In this document: positions 35,270 to 46,100 of the stretch, one piece after another
Layout: each line of letters starts with the position of its first letter
How positions within the stretch are numbered: position 1 is the first letter of the stretch
NCBI GenBank assembly: GCA_028274465.1
Contig: CM051458.1
Span: 54,239,253 to 54,303,252, forward strand
DNA length: 64,000 bases
DNA from: Plantago ovata
Lineage: Eukaryota > Streptophyta > Magnoliopsida > Lamiales > Plantaginaceae
Direction: 5' to 3'
Program-made: the position numbers and the translations under genes
Notes under the pieces: generated by a model
What the model was told of the DNA's origin: nothing
Seen by the model: only the letters and a program-made list of their open reading frames with translations
Database searches by the model: none

Positions 35270-37364
35270 TGATAGTGTATATGTCCTAGAGAATTCCTTA
35301 TTGAGGGCGTGCAACCCTTATAGAGGGCATATATGTACTATTACACAGGTCAACGTCATATAATATATGTTTGTTGTTTGACTATTGGGTATCACTTTCA
35401 TATTTATATTACACCAGGCATGCAGCATGTCATATCTCTATTTCTGTCTGTATTGATATTAAACATGTCCCCTCGGATAGATGACCGATCACACAGATAG
35501 TGGGAGCTATGTGAGTTATCATCTATCCCAAACTCTCCCTAGTCGAGGTTCATCTCGGATGTAGGGGTCTGAATGAACCAGCTGAGACTAGTATGCGTGG
35601 AGGTTATACTTGTTGGAGCAAGTGTGAGCCGATCCCACGGCCACGGAACGGATTGTTGGACAATCAAGAAACGTTCCCATAACTGCGCATAGTTTTCGAA
35701 GGATGATTACCGAACAATGGAAGTACCCACCGGACACTCCCATCGATGTATACTCTACACCGAAGTGTCTATGGGAACCGGTAAGTTGTCAAAGTGATGC
35801 CAGTTGTCCTTTGGACTTACAGGACTTTATCATCACATTTGTTGCCCCATATCCTTGGTGGACCCGTCGATGTCAGCTCTGAATAAGCAGTTGACCCAAG
35901 ACACGATCCAGGATTAGGGCTACATACAAATGGAGATGATAAGTGTTTCTGTGAAGGATTCATCTCTCTTGTGTAGCACAGGAGAGCACTGCTCATAGTC
36001 GTTCAGAGTTGTGATTGGTAAAACCGCTGGCCAGCGTATCAATATTATTATGATAGTCATAAAAGATATTGGATTCAGCATGCAACTCACTGAAGACGCC
36101 CGTGGATGTATTATTGGGATAGACACTTCATCGATCCTAGATACATTCGAGTCAGTCAGATGAAGGGACGTTACCATCGTCGCGTTGAGCGCAACAGACT
36201 TCGCAACGAAAGGGTCTGCTTTGAGAAACCTCTCAAACGTCCTCATGTATTAATATTGCAAATGGAACCGTCTAGGAATTCCATTTTGCCTAGTCTAGGA
36301 GTTGCTTAATACAATGAGGCCCTATGGGTCACACTATGTGGTGATTCAGCTTATCCGAATATCCTTGAAGATGGAATCGCAATTAATTTGGACTTAATTG
36401 TGATTGATGGATTATAATTGATTTGGAATTAATTATAATATCTTGTGGCTCAATTAATGATTTGGAATTATTAATTGAATTGGCTAATTAATTGTATTTT
36501 ATGTAAATACAATTAAAGATTATATTTTAGAAATATAATAGATGTTTGATTTGAAAGGATATGTTAATTTGGAATTAAGATATGCACATGGGCAAAATGT
36601 ACTTGGAGTTTGAATTGCCTTAGAACTATAAGTGGGTCCCAAAATTGGAACCCACCAAATCTCCCTAGGGGCGCGCGCGCGCAGCTGAGATAGGGGAAGG
36701 TGTTCGACTCTTTCCTCTATTAGAAGTCCAAGGGATAAGTTAGATTTTCCTTATTGAGTTCTAGCTTGATTGGGAATGAATCTAGACTTGAAATTGATTT
36801 CCTAGTGCGATAAGAATTAGATTCTTATTCCTTTATGAAGTCTAATTGCTTATGCTTTAGGCTTCTATTGACTACTATATAAGTAAGTCATTAGAGAGCT
36901 TTTTCAGTATTCTGAAGTATCAAATTCTTACAGAATTATTCTACCTTTCTTAGAGAAAAACAAAACCTCTCCCCTACCTCCACATAGCCACGCGCGCGCC
37001 ACCCCTCGTCGGAGGAAAACCGCCGCCCCATCTTCTTGGACACACAAAGAATATCCTAGCATTCTTTCTGATAAGTTGTTCATCTGTGGATACCAACGTT
37101 GAGGTTCAAGAAGCTGGAAACTGACTTTTATTGTCTTGCAGATAATCAAAGCATTGCAGATATCTTCGACTTCAACGAAGGAGAAGATACACCGGATTAT
37201 TACGAAGACTTGGAAGTTGTGCTTGCTTTTGGAGTACTGTAAGTCTTCTAATTGACGTGTTTAAATATATACGGCATATACATAATCAATTAACCTGCAT
37301 GTTAAAAAAATTTTTGAAATTCCGCTGCGTACACTAGGGGTAACTCTAACCGTATTTTCTTACA
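35270..37364 (+). repeat. 3' LTR of the copia element (2095 bp)
   Basis: This is the partner of 18078-20172 with identical ends and length and scattered base changes. It is followed by the GCTCA target copy. Confidence 0.95.
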
Positions 37365-37663
37365 GCTCATTCATTATCCGCTGGGTAAGCATTCAGAGCT
37401 CTCACCTACCACACACCTACATGCAATATTTCTCTCACTAGGGAAGTCCTCAACTCCCTACACGTAAAGTCGTCACTACGGTCTGATATCCGACAGACCG
37501 GCAAGAGACACTAACCCCCCCTCCAATCTCGACATGGACCTTCAAGAGTCCAGTCAAGGTTGGGACCAAAAGGTGCCCCGGATGATTTGAGGGATTTAAT
37601 TGATAGGAGGATACGCGCATCATTGCAAAACGTGGCTCCGCAAGAAAACCGAGTTCAGGTGGT

Positions 37664-38998
37664 TGATGAACGCGGATGTCGTGCTCCGGATTCAGTCAAA
37701 TAAATTTGTAATTTAGCCAAATGCAATCCACAACTACAATGAAAACCGTAGTGTAGCAGTAGAATGACTCGAGTGTCGTTCTCTCAGGAGTATAACTAGC
37801 TTTATCTATTTAACAAGAGAATATAAAACAGCAGACAGACAGCAAAAGGGGTTTCTAGCAGATAATGGAGATTGGTGATAGTATGATCCTTCTTAACATA
37901 ACGGGTCGATAATCATGCATAAATTCCTCGGTCTTGCATAGAGATCTTTGAATCAATCTAGTGTCCTTGTTGTAAATATTAAGCACTACGAAGATAATTT
38001 GGTCTGACAAGTCAATCACTATTGTCCTAATGTGTTCCGTAATTATTCAAGACTACGAAGATAAACTCGTGAACAGGTCGACGAGGGTCCAACTGTTCAT
38101 AATAATTAATACAACATACGAGAATTTAGGCTGTGCCTGATCAACGAAATAAAGCAATGACACGGAGTATAATGCGCGATATAGTCATTAGCATGATTAT
38201 CTTCCCTTCGCTAAGAATTCACATACTACCACCAACGATAAATTTAGCTACTCATAATAGGCATGCAATCAACAGAAATCATAGAAGAAAACATGTTGAA
38301 AGAATATAATAAAATAAGTAGAATAAAACTGTAAGATACAAAGTTACCGAAGGTTGTCAATCTCCGGATGATTGCGATCCTACGAGCTCCAAACTGCTAT
38401 GAAAAAGAGTCCCCTAAGCTACGGACCCCCAGAACAAGCTCTAGGAAGTCCCCACCTAAAACTACAGAGGGAGGTGAGAAAGTAGGTCTGGAAAGATATG
38501 ATTTTCGGAGAAAACTGAGCAACTATATATAGGCTTCGAATTACCACGAGGCGGTTCGCCCCACACGCCCGGCGGTTCGCCCGGTGTGGGGCGGTTCGCC
38601 CCAGCTGCGCGGCGGTTCGCCCCAGCTCCGCGGCGGTTCGCCCGGCGCTTTTTCGCAGAATTCCGCGTTTTCGACGCGGTTTTGGATTTCTTCCCCTTTT
38701 CGGACTCGGTTTCTGACTTCTAGTAGCCTTCTAACCTCCAGATTCGGCCCCTAGACTTCAAATCCTATCCGAAAACCTTCAGATACTCCAAATAGGCTTC
38801 TGGAACACCAATTCCTTGTCAACTTCAATATAATTGCCCGGAAATCTTCGAATTTCAACCAAAACCTGTAAAATAAAATCTAAAGGGAAACGTGACACTA
38901 TTCTAATAAAATGTACTAAAATATAGCTAAATTAACATAGAGGATAGCTAAAATAGGTGAAAAAGACTCGAATGAAAGTGTAAAATACACATTCATCA
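37664..38998 (-). repeat. 3' LTR of element C (1335 bp), with expanded GC hairpins
   Basis: It is about 59 bp longer than its partner at 42483-43758, because it has five GGCGGTTCGCC-type units (38547-38647) where the partner has two (43368-43404). Confidence 0.93.
38547..38647 (-). repeat. Variable-number GC hairpin array in the element C LTR
   Basis: Five copies of a 15-nt unit close to GGGGCGGTTCGCCCC are spaced about 20 bp apart. Each folds as GGGGCG/CGCCCC around a GTT loop. The array lies directly upstream (minus sense) of the TATATATAG box at 38522-38533. Confidence 0.85.
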
Positions 38999-40582
38999 AA
39001 CTCCCCAAACCGAACCTTTGCTTGTCCTCAAACAACTAAGCTAGACTCTAATACAAAAAACATGCAAGACACAAAATGGAGTCTTATGCCAAATAAAATG
39101 AACTAATCTACTGAATCTACCAAAAAACATATGAACAAAAACCATATAAATCAAAGCATGAATATAGGTTGAAGAATATCTCGATTGACTTATACACATC
39201 CACATAAGCACTTATGTCAAGACAAGATAGTCTCTCGTAACATTCTCTACCTGGACCTAGTCAGTGACGACGTAATGAAGCATGCTAAGATACGAATGGT
39301 TGTCCCGTGCCTATGAAACTGAGGGCTTACTGTTGTTCCACCATGTTAAGACTTTTCCTCAAAAGAGGTCGAACCAGTACTGGCTCTCATCAAACGAAGG
39401 AGGGTTCCCTATAAAAGATAACTCTCCCCTATTCTACCCATCTCTCAAGTAAAGTCTTAAGCTATTCACCACTTCCTGAATGGAGGACGAGGGTGGTCTA
39501 GAACAGATGACACTTAAGACAAAAAAGATAAAAAATAGAGAAACACGATTACGAACATTACACGAATGGAAAATAAGACTCAACACTTTGCTAAACTGCT
39601 ATTTGGCTTTCTTTTTTGGACCATTCTTTGCTTTTTTGGGGTCTTTTCTTTTTTTCTTTCCAGATTCTTTTTTTCTTTTCTTTTTTTCTTTTTCTGGATT
39701 TTTTTCCTTTTTTTTTCCGATTTTTTCTAGCCAGCAGTAGCATAACAAAAAGAGAAACAAAATGACTCACACGACTTCCCCAAACCTATTCGAAAGAATA
39801 GGTTGGATTACAAAATTTACGGAAAATGAAAAATAAACTCACGATACGAAAATGAAAAATAGAGATAAGTCTACGATGGTGTAACCCCCTCACCAAACCT
39901 ATTCGGAAGAATAGGTTATAACAAAGGATCACACAACCTCACACTACCTCCTTCCTAGGCATTTACCAATCTCAAAGCATGGTGAAGACTTGTTGCCTCT
40001 TAGGTACATAATTACTCGGGAAAACAACCATAAGACCCTAACATACATCATCCTATTATAAAGGCCTTCGTGAACCGCAGTAGAGAAAACACCACTAAGT
40101 GATGTCGAGACTACCAAGCTTAACTAAGTGCAATACATAAATGTGACAAGCCAAGCGAGAAAAACTTCAAACAAACTCATAGAGATGAAGCATACGATTA
40201 ATGGCATAGCTAGTTGATCTACCCAATAAAAAGTTCAAAAAATTCGGCAATAAACTCCATATAAAACATGCAAGACTATCCTAGGAAAGCAGTAAACGTG
40301 CAAATGCAAAAAAATTCACGAGCTTATCATAAGCAAGATAAGTATAGAGATAACCAGCGATAACCTCCTCCCCAAACCTGAACATCGTCGCTCGTCCCGA
40401 ACGTCGAAAGTGAATCCAAGGTGAGAGCTAATGCTTGTATAAGTGACCTATAATACTCAATCAAACTCGTGAGATAAAATCTAAAGCGGTAAAGAAAGCG
40501 ATTAAAGAAAGCAATAAAATCTCCGGGTTGCCTCCCGGATAGCGCCATTGTTTAAAGTCTTTGACTCGACTCCTGTCCGCGC

Positions 40583-41225
40583 CTATCTCTTCTTTCTGCG
40601 GGTACTAGACTTCCCCTTCATCGATCTCCTCTCCATGCCACGAACCTGTGAATAAGAAAGAATATAGGCTTCAAGACCACAGTAGTGAGTAGTGAAAGAA
40701 TTATCAGGCGGATCAGGTGGATCAGATATGGCTTGCAACACATGTTGCTTGCCATCCGCTTCAATAGTGCAAGTTCTTTGGCAGATGTCCATCACGGAGC
40801 GTAGCTTAGTCAAGAACGTTCGTCCCAAGAGAATGACATCCCTCGTCCCAGGTGCAGACGCCGGCATAACTACAAAATTGGTGTATACAGATGCTTCACC
40901 AATCTTGACCAACACATTTTTCACAACGCCTTCGGGTCTCACAAAGGATCCATCCGCCAGTTGCACAATAGCCCTATGGTCAGATAGTTTTCCAAGGTTA
41001 CTATTCTCAAACACATTCAAAGGGAGCACGTTCGAGTAAGATCCGGTGTCTAGAGTGGCACGGACATCTTCAAGTTCGCCAATTCCGACCTTAACATCGA
41101 AACTTTGAGGGAGTGGCTCGGGATTCTCTTGCTTATTTCCACTCTCATCAGTACCAAGGTCCTTCTCTTCTTCCTTGGCTAGTGGAGGCTCTTCATCCTT
41201 GTAACACTCGCACTTAGCAACTTTC
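40583..41225 (-). CDS. Retropepsin-type aspartic protease of element C
   Basis: This open frame is homologous to the protease of B: DTGSYSNVLPLNVFE, then FVVMPASAPGTRDVILLGRTF, ending in a basic tail (SMKGKSSTRRKKR). The frame runs from an upstream stop near 41226 without an ATG, so it is a domain of a former gag-pro polyprotein. The next 1.5 kb in sense (39012-40580) holds a GCCTCCCGG/CCGGG hairpin near 40525, the two hairpin-purine modules and a purine-rich (sense) tract at 39600-39725, with no pol. Confidence 0.75.
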
Positions 41226-41288
41226 TAAATGGTGATTTCCACTGGTTGATCTCCCACCAAGTTGATCGACATGGACCCCTCAGTGCTG

Positions 41289-42328
41289 CTATGTAGCTTC
41301 CAATTGATCCAGACAAGCATTGATCTTTGCCGAATCCTCCTCGTATCTCTTCAAAAACACTTGGGTGAAACCCACCAATTTCTGTAAATTATCCAAGAGA
41401 GTTGCTGACTTGGATGTAGATGCTTCGTCCTTAGGAGTAGGATTACTACGGTTTCTCAAGTGAACGTCTTCTCGTGCTAGATCTGATCTGCACATATGAG
41501 CCCCATGCCCATAATTCTTGCACACCCTACATACCTCGTTGGAGAGAGAAGTTCCGATTAGGCCACTTAGAGCCTGCCTCATCTGATTGGCGAAACCTCC
41601 GAACCTATCGCCACTCACACCATTCACTTCATGCATTGGGATCTCCTGGTTTGGTGGGGCCTCAGGTCCACGCCTTCTAACCATTGCTCTTGGATCCTTG
41701 GATTGAGATCCTTTAGAAAGCCTTTCAAAACACGCCCATACATCCTCGGCGGTCTCTTCCCAGATAGTACCACGACATTGGAAATCCACCACCTGTTGAC
41801 TCTCATATGTGAGTCCATTGTAGAAGTACTGGACAAGATCAGGAAGCCCAAAACCATGGTGTGGACACTTGTGCATGAGGTCCCTGAACCTCTCGAAAGC
41901 GGTGTAGATGGTCTCATTATAGTCCTGTTTGAACCTGTGATTTGCGCCTTAAGCGCGGTAGTCAATGTGTGAGGAAAGTATTTCTCCATAAAAGCAGAAT
42001 ACACCTTGTCCCAGGTGTCTAGTGATCCGGCTTCCAGAGAGCCTAACCATGCCTTGGCTTTATCACCAAGCCCCATAGCAAAAACCTTCATCCTTAGCTC
42101 ATCGTCCGTTATCCCAGCTCCGGGCCTTGGAAGATTGTTGATAAAATCGTCAATATCATTCAGGTATCCCATAACGTCTTCCCTAGCCATCCCATAGAAC
42201 CTCGGGAGTTGCTGGTACATGCAACTTTTGATTTCCAAATCTCGAGTTGCAGCAGAAGGAACAATAGCCGGACCTTTCATCAGTGCTTTGTTGGGTTGAA
42301 CCCATGATTTCAAAAGCGGGCGAGCCAT
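41289..42328 (-). pseudogene. Athila-like gag of element C
   Basis: The ATG at 42328 opens MARPLLKSWVQPNK. The core is SCMYQQLPRFYGMAREDV, KAWLGSLEAGSLDTWDKV and FMEKYFPHTLTT. A one-base shift near 41943 moves the frame to HKCPHHGFGLPDLVQYFYNG, the Athila CPHH signature, followed by the zinc knuckle CRVCKNYGHGAHMC. It is shorter than the B gag after the knuckle, since the Arg/Gly/Tyr-rich region of B (GGFWRRGYRNNQRYAP) is missing here. The frame ends at a stop at 41289. Confidence 0.85.
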
Positions 42329-42482
42329 CACAAGACCTGAATATCTGTGACAAGCTTGGAAAGGAGTATCAGAGAGAGATTAAATAGGAAAACTAAAACT
42401 AATAGAATTAGGAATCGAAAGCTGAAAATATAAACAAATTAAACAGAAAAAAGGAGTATAGTCCCCGGCAACAGCGCCAATT

Positions 42483-43758
42483 TGATGAACGCGGATGTCG
42501 TGCTCCGGATTCAGTCAAATAAATTTGTAATTTAGCCAAAGGCAATCCACAACTACAACGAAAACCGTAGTGTAGCAGTAGAATGACTCGAGTGTCGTTC
42601 TCTCAGGACTATAACTAGCTTTATCTATTTAACAAGAGAATATAAAACAGCAGACAGATAGCAAAAGGGGTTTCTAGCAGATAATGGAGATTGGTGATAG
42701 TATGATCCTTCTTAACATAACGGGTCGATAATCATGCATAAATTCCTCGGTCTTGCATAGAGATCTTTGACTCAATCTAATGTCCTTGTTGTAAATATTA
42801 AGCACTACGAAGATAATTTGGTCTGACAAGTCAATCACTATTGTCCGAATGTGTTCCGTAATTATTCAACACTACGAAGATAAACTCGCGAACAGGTCGA
42901 CGAGGGTCCAATTGTGCATAATAATTAATACAACATACGAGAATTTAGGTTGTGCCTGATCAACGAAATAAAGCAATGACACGGAGTATAATGCGCGATA
43001 TAGCCATTAGCATGATTATCTTTCCTTCGCTAAGAATTCACATACTACCACCAACGATAAGTTTAGCTACTCATAATAGGCATGCAATCAACAGAAATCA
43101 TAGAAGAAAACATGTTGAAAGAATATAATAAAATGAGTAGAATAAAACTGTAAGATACAAAGTTATCGAAGGTTGTCAATCTCCGGATGATTGCGATCCT
43201 ACGAGCTCCAAACTGCTATGAAAAAAGAGTCCCCTAAGATACGGACCCCCAGAACAAGCTCTGGGAAGTCCCTACCTAAAACTACAGAGGGAGGTGACAA
43301 AGTAGGTCTAGAAAGATATGATTTTCGGAGAAAACTGAGCAACTATATATAGGCTTCGAATTACCACGGGGCGGTTCGCCCCACACGCCCGTCGGTTTGC
43401 CCGGCGCTTTTTTCGCGGAATTCCGCGTTTTCGACACGGTTTTGGATTTCTTCCCGTTTTCGGACTCGGTTTCTGACTTCTAGTAGCCTTCTAACCTCCA
43501 GATTCGGCCCCTAGACTTCAAATCCTATCCGGAAACCTTCAGATACTCCAAATAGGCTTCTGGAACACCAATTCCTTGTCAACTTCAATATAATTGCCCG
43601 GAAATCTTCGAATTTCAACCAAAACCTGTAAAATAAAATCTAAAGGGAAACGTGACACTATTCTAATAAAATGTACTAAAATATAGCTAAATTAACATAG
43701 AGGATAGCTAAAATAGGTGAAAAAGACTCGAATGAAAGTGTAAAATACACATTCATCA
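42483..43758 (-). repeat. 5' LTR of element C (1276 bp)
   Basis: This is the partner of 37664-38998 with the same TGATGAA/TTCATCA ends. It is directly followed, in sense, by the primer site. Confidence 0.93.
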
Positions 43759-45030
43759 GTGGTCGCTACACCACCCACTCTCCCTAACCAAGTCACGCCC
43801 AACCAAGTAACTCCTCAGAACCAACCCGAAGCGGTGGCGGAAAACAATACCTTGAGAATTGTAGCTGAGGTAACCCCCTTGATCGACCCGATCAGGGAGG
43901 AGGCTCACTCTGGAGGAACTCAACGCAAGGAAATCCGCACTTGATGCTCAAATAGAGACCCTACGGGGAACCGTGCAAGAAAAAAGAGCAAGACCAAGAT
44001 CCAAGTCCGTTGTGCGACGAGCTAAGGAGCCACCAAGACAAAATTGAAAGAGGCTTCCCTACTTTCGAAAGTTATGATGGAACAAGCTGTCCGAAGGACT
44101 ACTTGGTAATATTTGGCACCAAAATGGACGCTTATGGTCACGATTCAAGGACCAAGGCACTACTCTTCCCGGCTAACCTCTCAGGAGAAGCCATGAAATG
44201 GTGGTCGCGTCTTCCTCATCGGTCGATCAAGTCATATAGAGATCTCTACAAGGAATTCTCTAAGAGATTCGAGAAGGTCATGAACACCAAGAGAAGAGTG
44301 AGATACTTGGCCGAAATTGTTCAGAAAAACAATGAAGACTTAAAGGACTTCATCAATCGTTTTCATGAAGCAGCCCTCCAAGTTGAAGATCACTCGATCA
44401 ATGAGAGGAATACTTCTATGGTAACACTACCAACATCAAGTTCCAAGAGGTGCTCTCAGCATCGTGTTTAGAAAATGAAGCTCAACTAGCGAAAGTTTGC
44501 AATGATTTCCTCGAGGCCGAGGAATTCCGAAAAATAGTCACGGTGAGAACCAATCCTCCCAAGGAAAAAGGGAAGGAAAAAGAAAAAGAGAAGGAGTACC
44601 CTCCTCGCCCACAAAATCCCGGAAAGCAAAGAAGAGATCAAAAACACGGTTTGATCAGAGAAGGTCCTTCGAGGAATGAGTTTCGAGACAAGAGGTCTCC
44701 TCCAAGGAGATATAGCAACTACACGGACTTAAATAGGCCAAGATCTGACATCTTGAACTATATAGTCTCGATGAAGCTAGATGTCTCCTGGCCACCCCCA
44801 ATCCAAGAAAACCGAAAAAACAAGAGTTCGGAGAAATTTTGCCAAGTTTCACAAAGGAAAGGGACATACCTCAGATGAGTGCATCAAGCTCAAAAACGAA
44901 ATCGAGAGGATGATACGTAACGAGCAGTTGGTCAACTAAATCCGTAAGGAAGAACCCCTAGCGATCCTCCCTCTGCCACCTCAAGTGGGAATCGAGCACC
45001 ACCCCCAAGGGAATACTCATTATGATGATA

Positions 45031-46053
45031 TTCATAAGGGCCGGTATCTTTTTAGGGTATCAATAGCGTATCTAATAACAAATTAGTACCCATTAGACAA
45101 ACAATAACATTTTAGTGCCGAATTTGACCAACTTGGCGCTCTAAGAACTGTTCCAAAATCTGATTTTTGGGCAGCCAAACAAGATTGTATGGGAGGACTA
45201 AAATGTAATTGAATTTTATATATTTTTGGTCTTTTCTCTATTTTTCTTTTCTTTTTTACATTTTTCTTTTTATTTTTCTTCTCTTCTTCTTCTTCAAGTC
45301 TAGTACCGGATTCCGGTACCGTAATCAAGTACGGACTTGAAAAACTCCCAGATCGGGAAAGCTCCGATTTGGGAGCTCCACAAGCTCCCTGACCGGAGCT
45401 TTTACAAGCTCCGACCTGGGATCTTAAGTGCTCCCAGATTGGAGCTTTGTAGCTCCCGATCTGGGAGACTGCAAGCTCCGACTTGGGAGCTTAAGTGCTC
45501 CCAGATTGTATCTTTGCAGCTCCCGATCTGGGAGCTGCACAAGCTCCTTGACCGGAGCTTACAAGCTCCGGTCAGGGAGCTTGCAAGCTCCGACCTGGGA
45601 GCTTGCAAGCTCCGACCTGGGAGCTTAAGTGCTCCCATATCGAAGCTTTGCAGCTCCCGATCTGGGAGCTGCACAAGCTCCTTGACCGGAGCTCGTAAGC
45701 TCCGGCCAGGTAGCTTACAAGCTCTAATCTGGGAGCTTAAGTGCTCCCAGGTCGGAGCTTGCATTATTCCGGCCGGTGGGAGCAGAGCTCCGGTCACCGG
45801 AATAATTCCGGTGACCGGAGTTCTGAAGAAGAAGAAAGGGAGAAAAAAATAAAATAAAAAAATATATAAAAGAATTAAAAAAGGAAAATAATTTTTTCTT
45901 ACTGTAGTTAAGTTAAGGCCTTGTTTGTTTGGGCATGAAATTCTCGGTGGCAAAGTTGTAAATATTGAGCAGTCAACCCAAAAAGGTACTAAAATGTTAT
46001 TGTTGAACTAACGGGTATTAATCTGTTATTAGGTGTCACAAGGATACCCTTCC
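45031..46053. mobile_element. Kilobase foldback (MULE/MITE-like) element in the Tat gag-pol junction
   Basis: The ends are long inverted repeats. AGGGTATC followed by TAATAACAAATTAGTACCC and CAATAACATTTTAGT at left (45054-45118) matches the reverse complement of 45987-46050. Inner arms keep mirror symmetry (T-rich at 45220-45300, A-rich at 45825-45890). ATGATA flanks both sides (45025-45030, 46054-46059), and removing the insert rejoins HYDD to NNSINNYNN codons in the Tat frame. A nine-base duplication with mutations is also possible. There is no ORF of its own. Confidence 0.75.
45340..45830. repeat. AGCTCC/GGAGCT palindromic repeat array at the foldback centre
   Basis: About 25 degenerate units alternate GGGAGCT and AGCTCC with spacers such as TGCA, TTGCA and TAAGTG (for example GGGAGCTTGCAAGCTCC). 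The reading frames on both strands here (171 and 183 codons) are translations of the repeat and not genes. Confidence 0.85.
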
Positions 46054-46100
46054 ATGATAATAACTCTATTAATAATTACAACAATTATGAAAACCGTCCC

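Larger units (their letters stand above)
18078..37364 (+). mobile_element. Full-length Ty1/copia retrotransposon (19.3 kb including nested insertions)
   Basis: Two 2095-bp LTRs (18078-20172, 35270-37364) begin TGATAGTGTATATG and end TTCTTACA, with matching GCTCA target copies at 18073-18077 and 37365-37369. Internally it has a tRNA-Met-like primer site, a 1.4-kb structured leader, gag-pol in the copia order (gag, protease, integrase, reverse transcriptase, RNase H) and an AAGTGGGAGAT purine tract. Athila-like element B sits in gag and solo LTR D between integrase and reverse transcriptase. Without them the element is about 9.9 kb. A third LTR copy of the family stands alone at 55796-57898. 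Confidence 0.95.
17624..37525 (+). repeat. 5' LTR of the Tat-like element, split by the copia insertion
   Basis: The LTR occupies 17624-18077 and 37365-37525. It begins TGTTGGTGTTAAAATATG and ends in a C-run followed by CA. The copia element entered between GGTGCTCA and TTCATTATCCGC. The uninterrupted sequence is seen in the 3' LTR near 58621-58640, which acts as the empty site. About 88 bp present in the 3' LTR (58344-58431) are missing here, at 17879. Confidence 0.8.
37664..43758 (-). mobile_element. Athila-like non-autonomous retroelement C (gag-pro)
   Basis: The 6095-bp minus-strand element has LTRs at 37664-38998 (3') and 42483-43758 (5') and perfect GTGGT target copies at 37659-37663 and 43759-43763. 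A tRNA-Asp primer site with one mismatch lies at 42462-42479. Gag and protease are homologous to B, with no reverse transcriptase or integrase. It sits in the N-terminal part of the Tat gag, and the gag frame continues across the empty site. Confidence 0.93.
37534..45030 (+). pseudogene. gag of the Tat-like element, interrupted by element C
   Basis: The likely start is ATG at 37534, close behind the LTR. A frame around DLRDLIDRRIRASLQ is cut at 37663 by element C and resumes at 43764 (TPPTLPNQVTPNQV). The gag core lies at 44010-44440: FPTFESYDGTSCPKDYLV, EAMKWWSRLPHRSIKSY, DLYKEFSKRF, LKDFINRFHEAAL. A basic stretch follows. The zinc-knuckle-like region (KFHKGKGHTSDEC) lies near 44835-44880 and lacks the first cysteine. 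Frameshifts near 37570, 43940, 44440 and 44830 and a stop near 44940 break it. The foldback element begins right after the HYDD codons. Confidence 0.8.

Noticed and set aside
45337-45953. 171- and 183-codon frames on opposite strands
   Set aside because: They are translations of the AGCTCC/GGAGCT repeat array in the foldback element, and the residue pattern simply repeats the DNA period.
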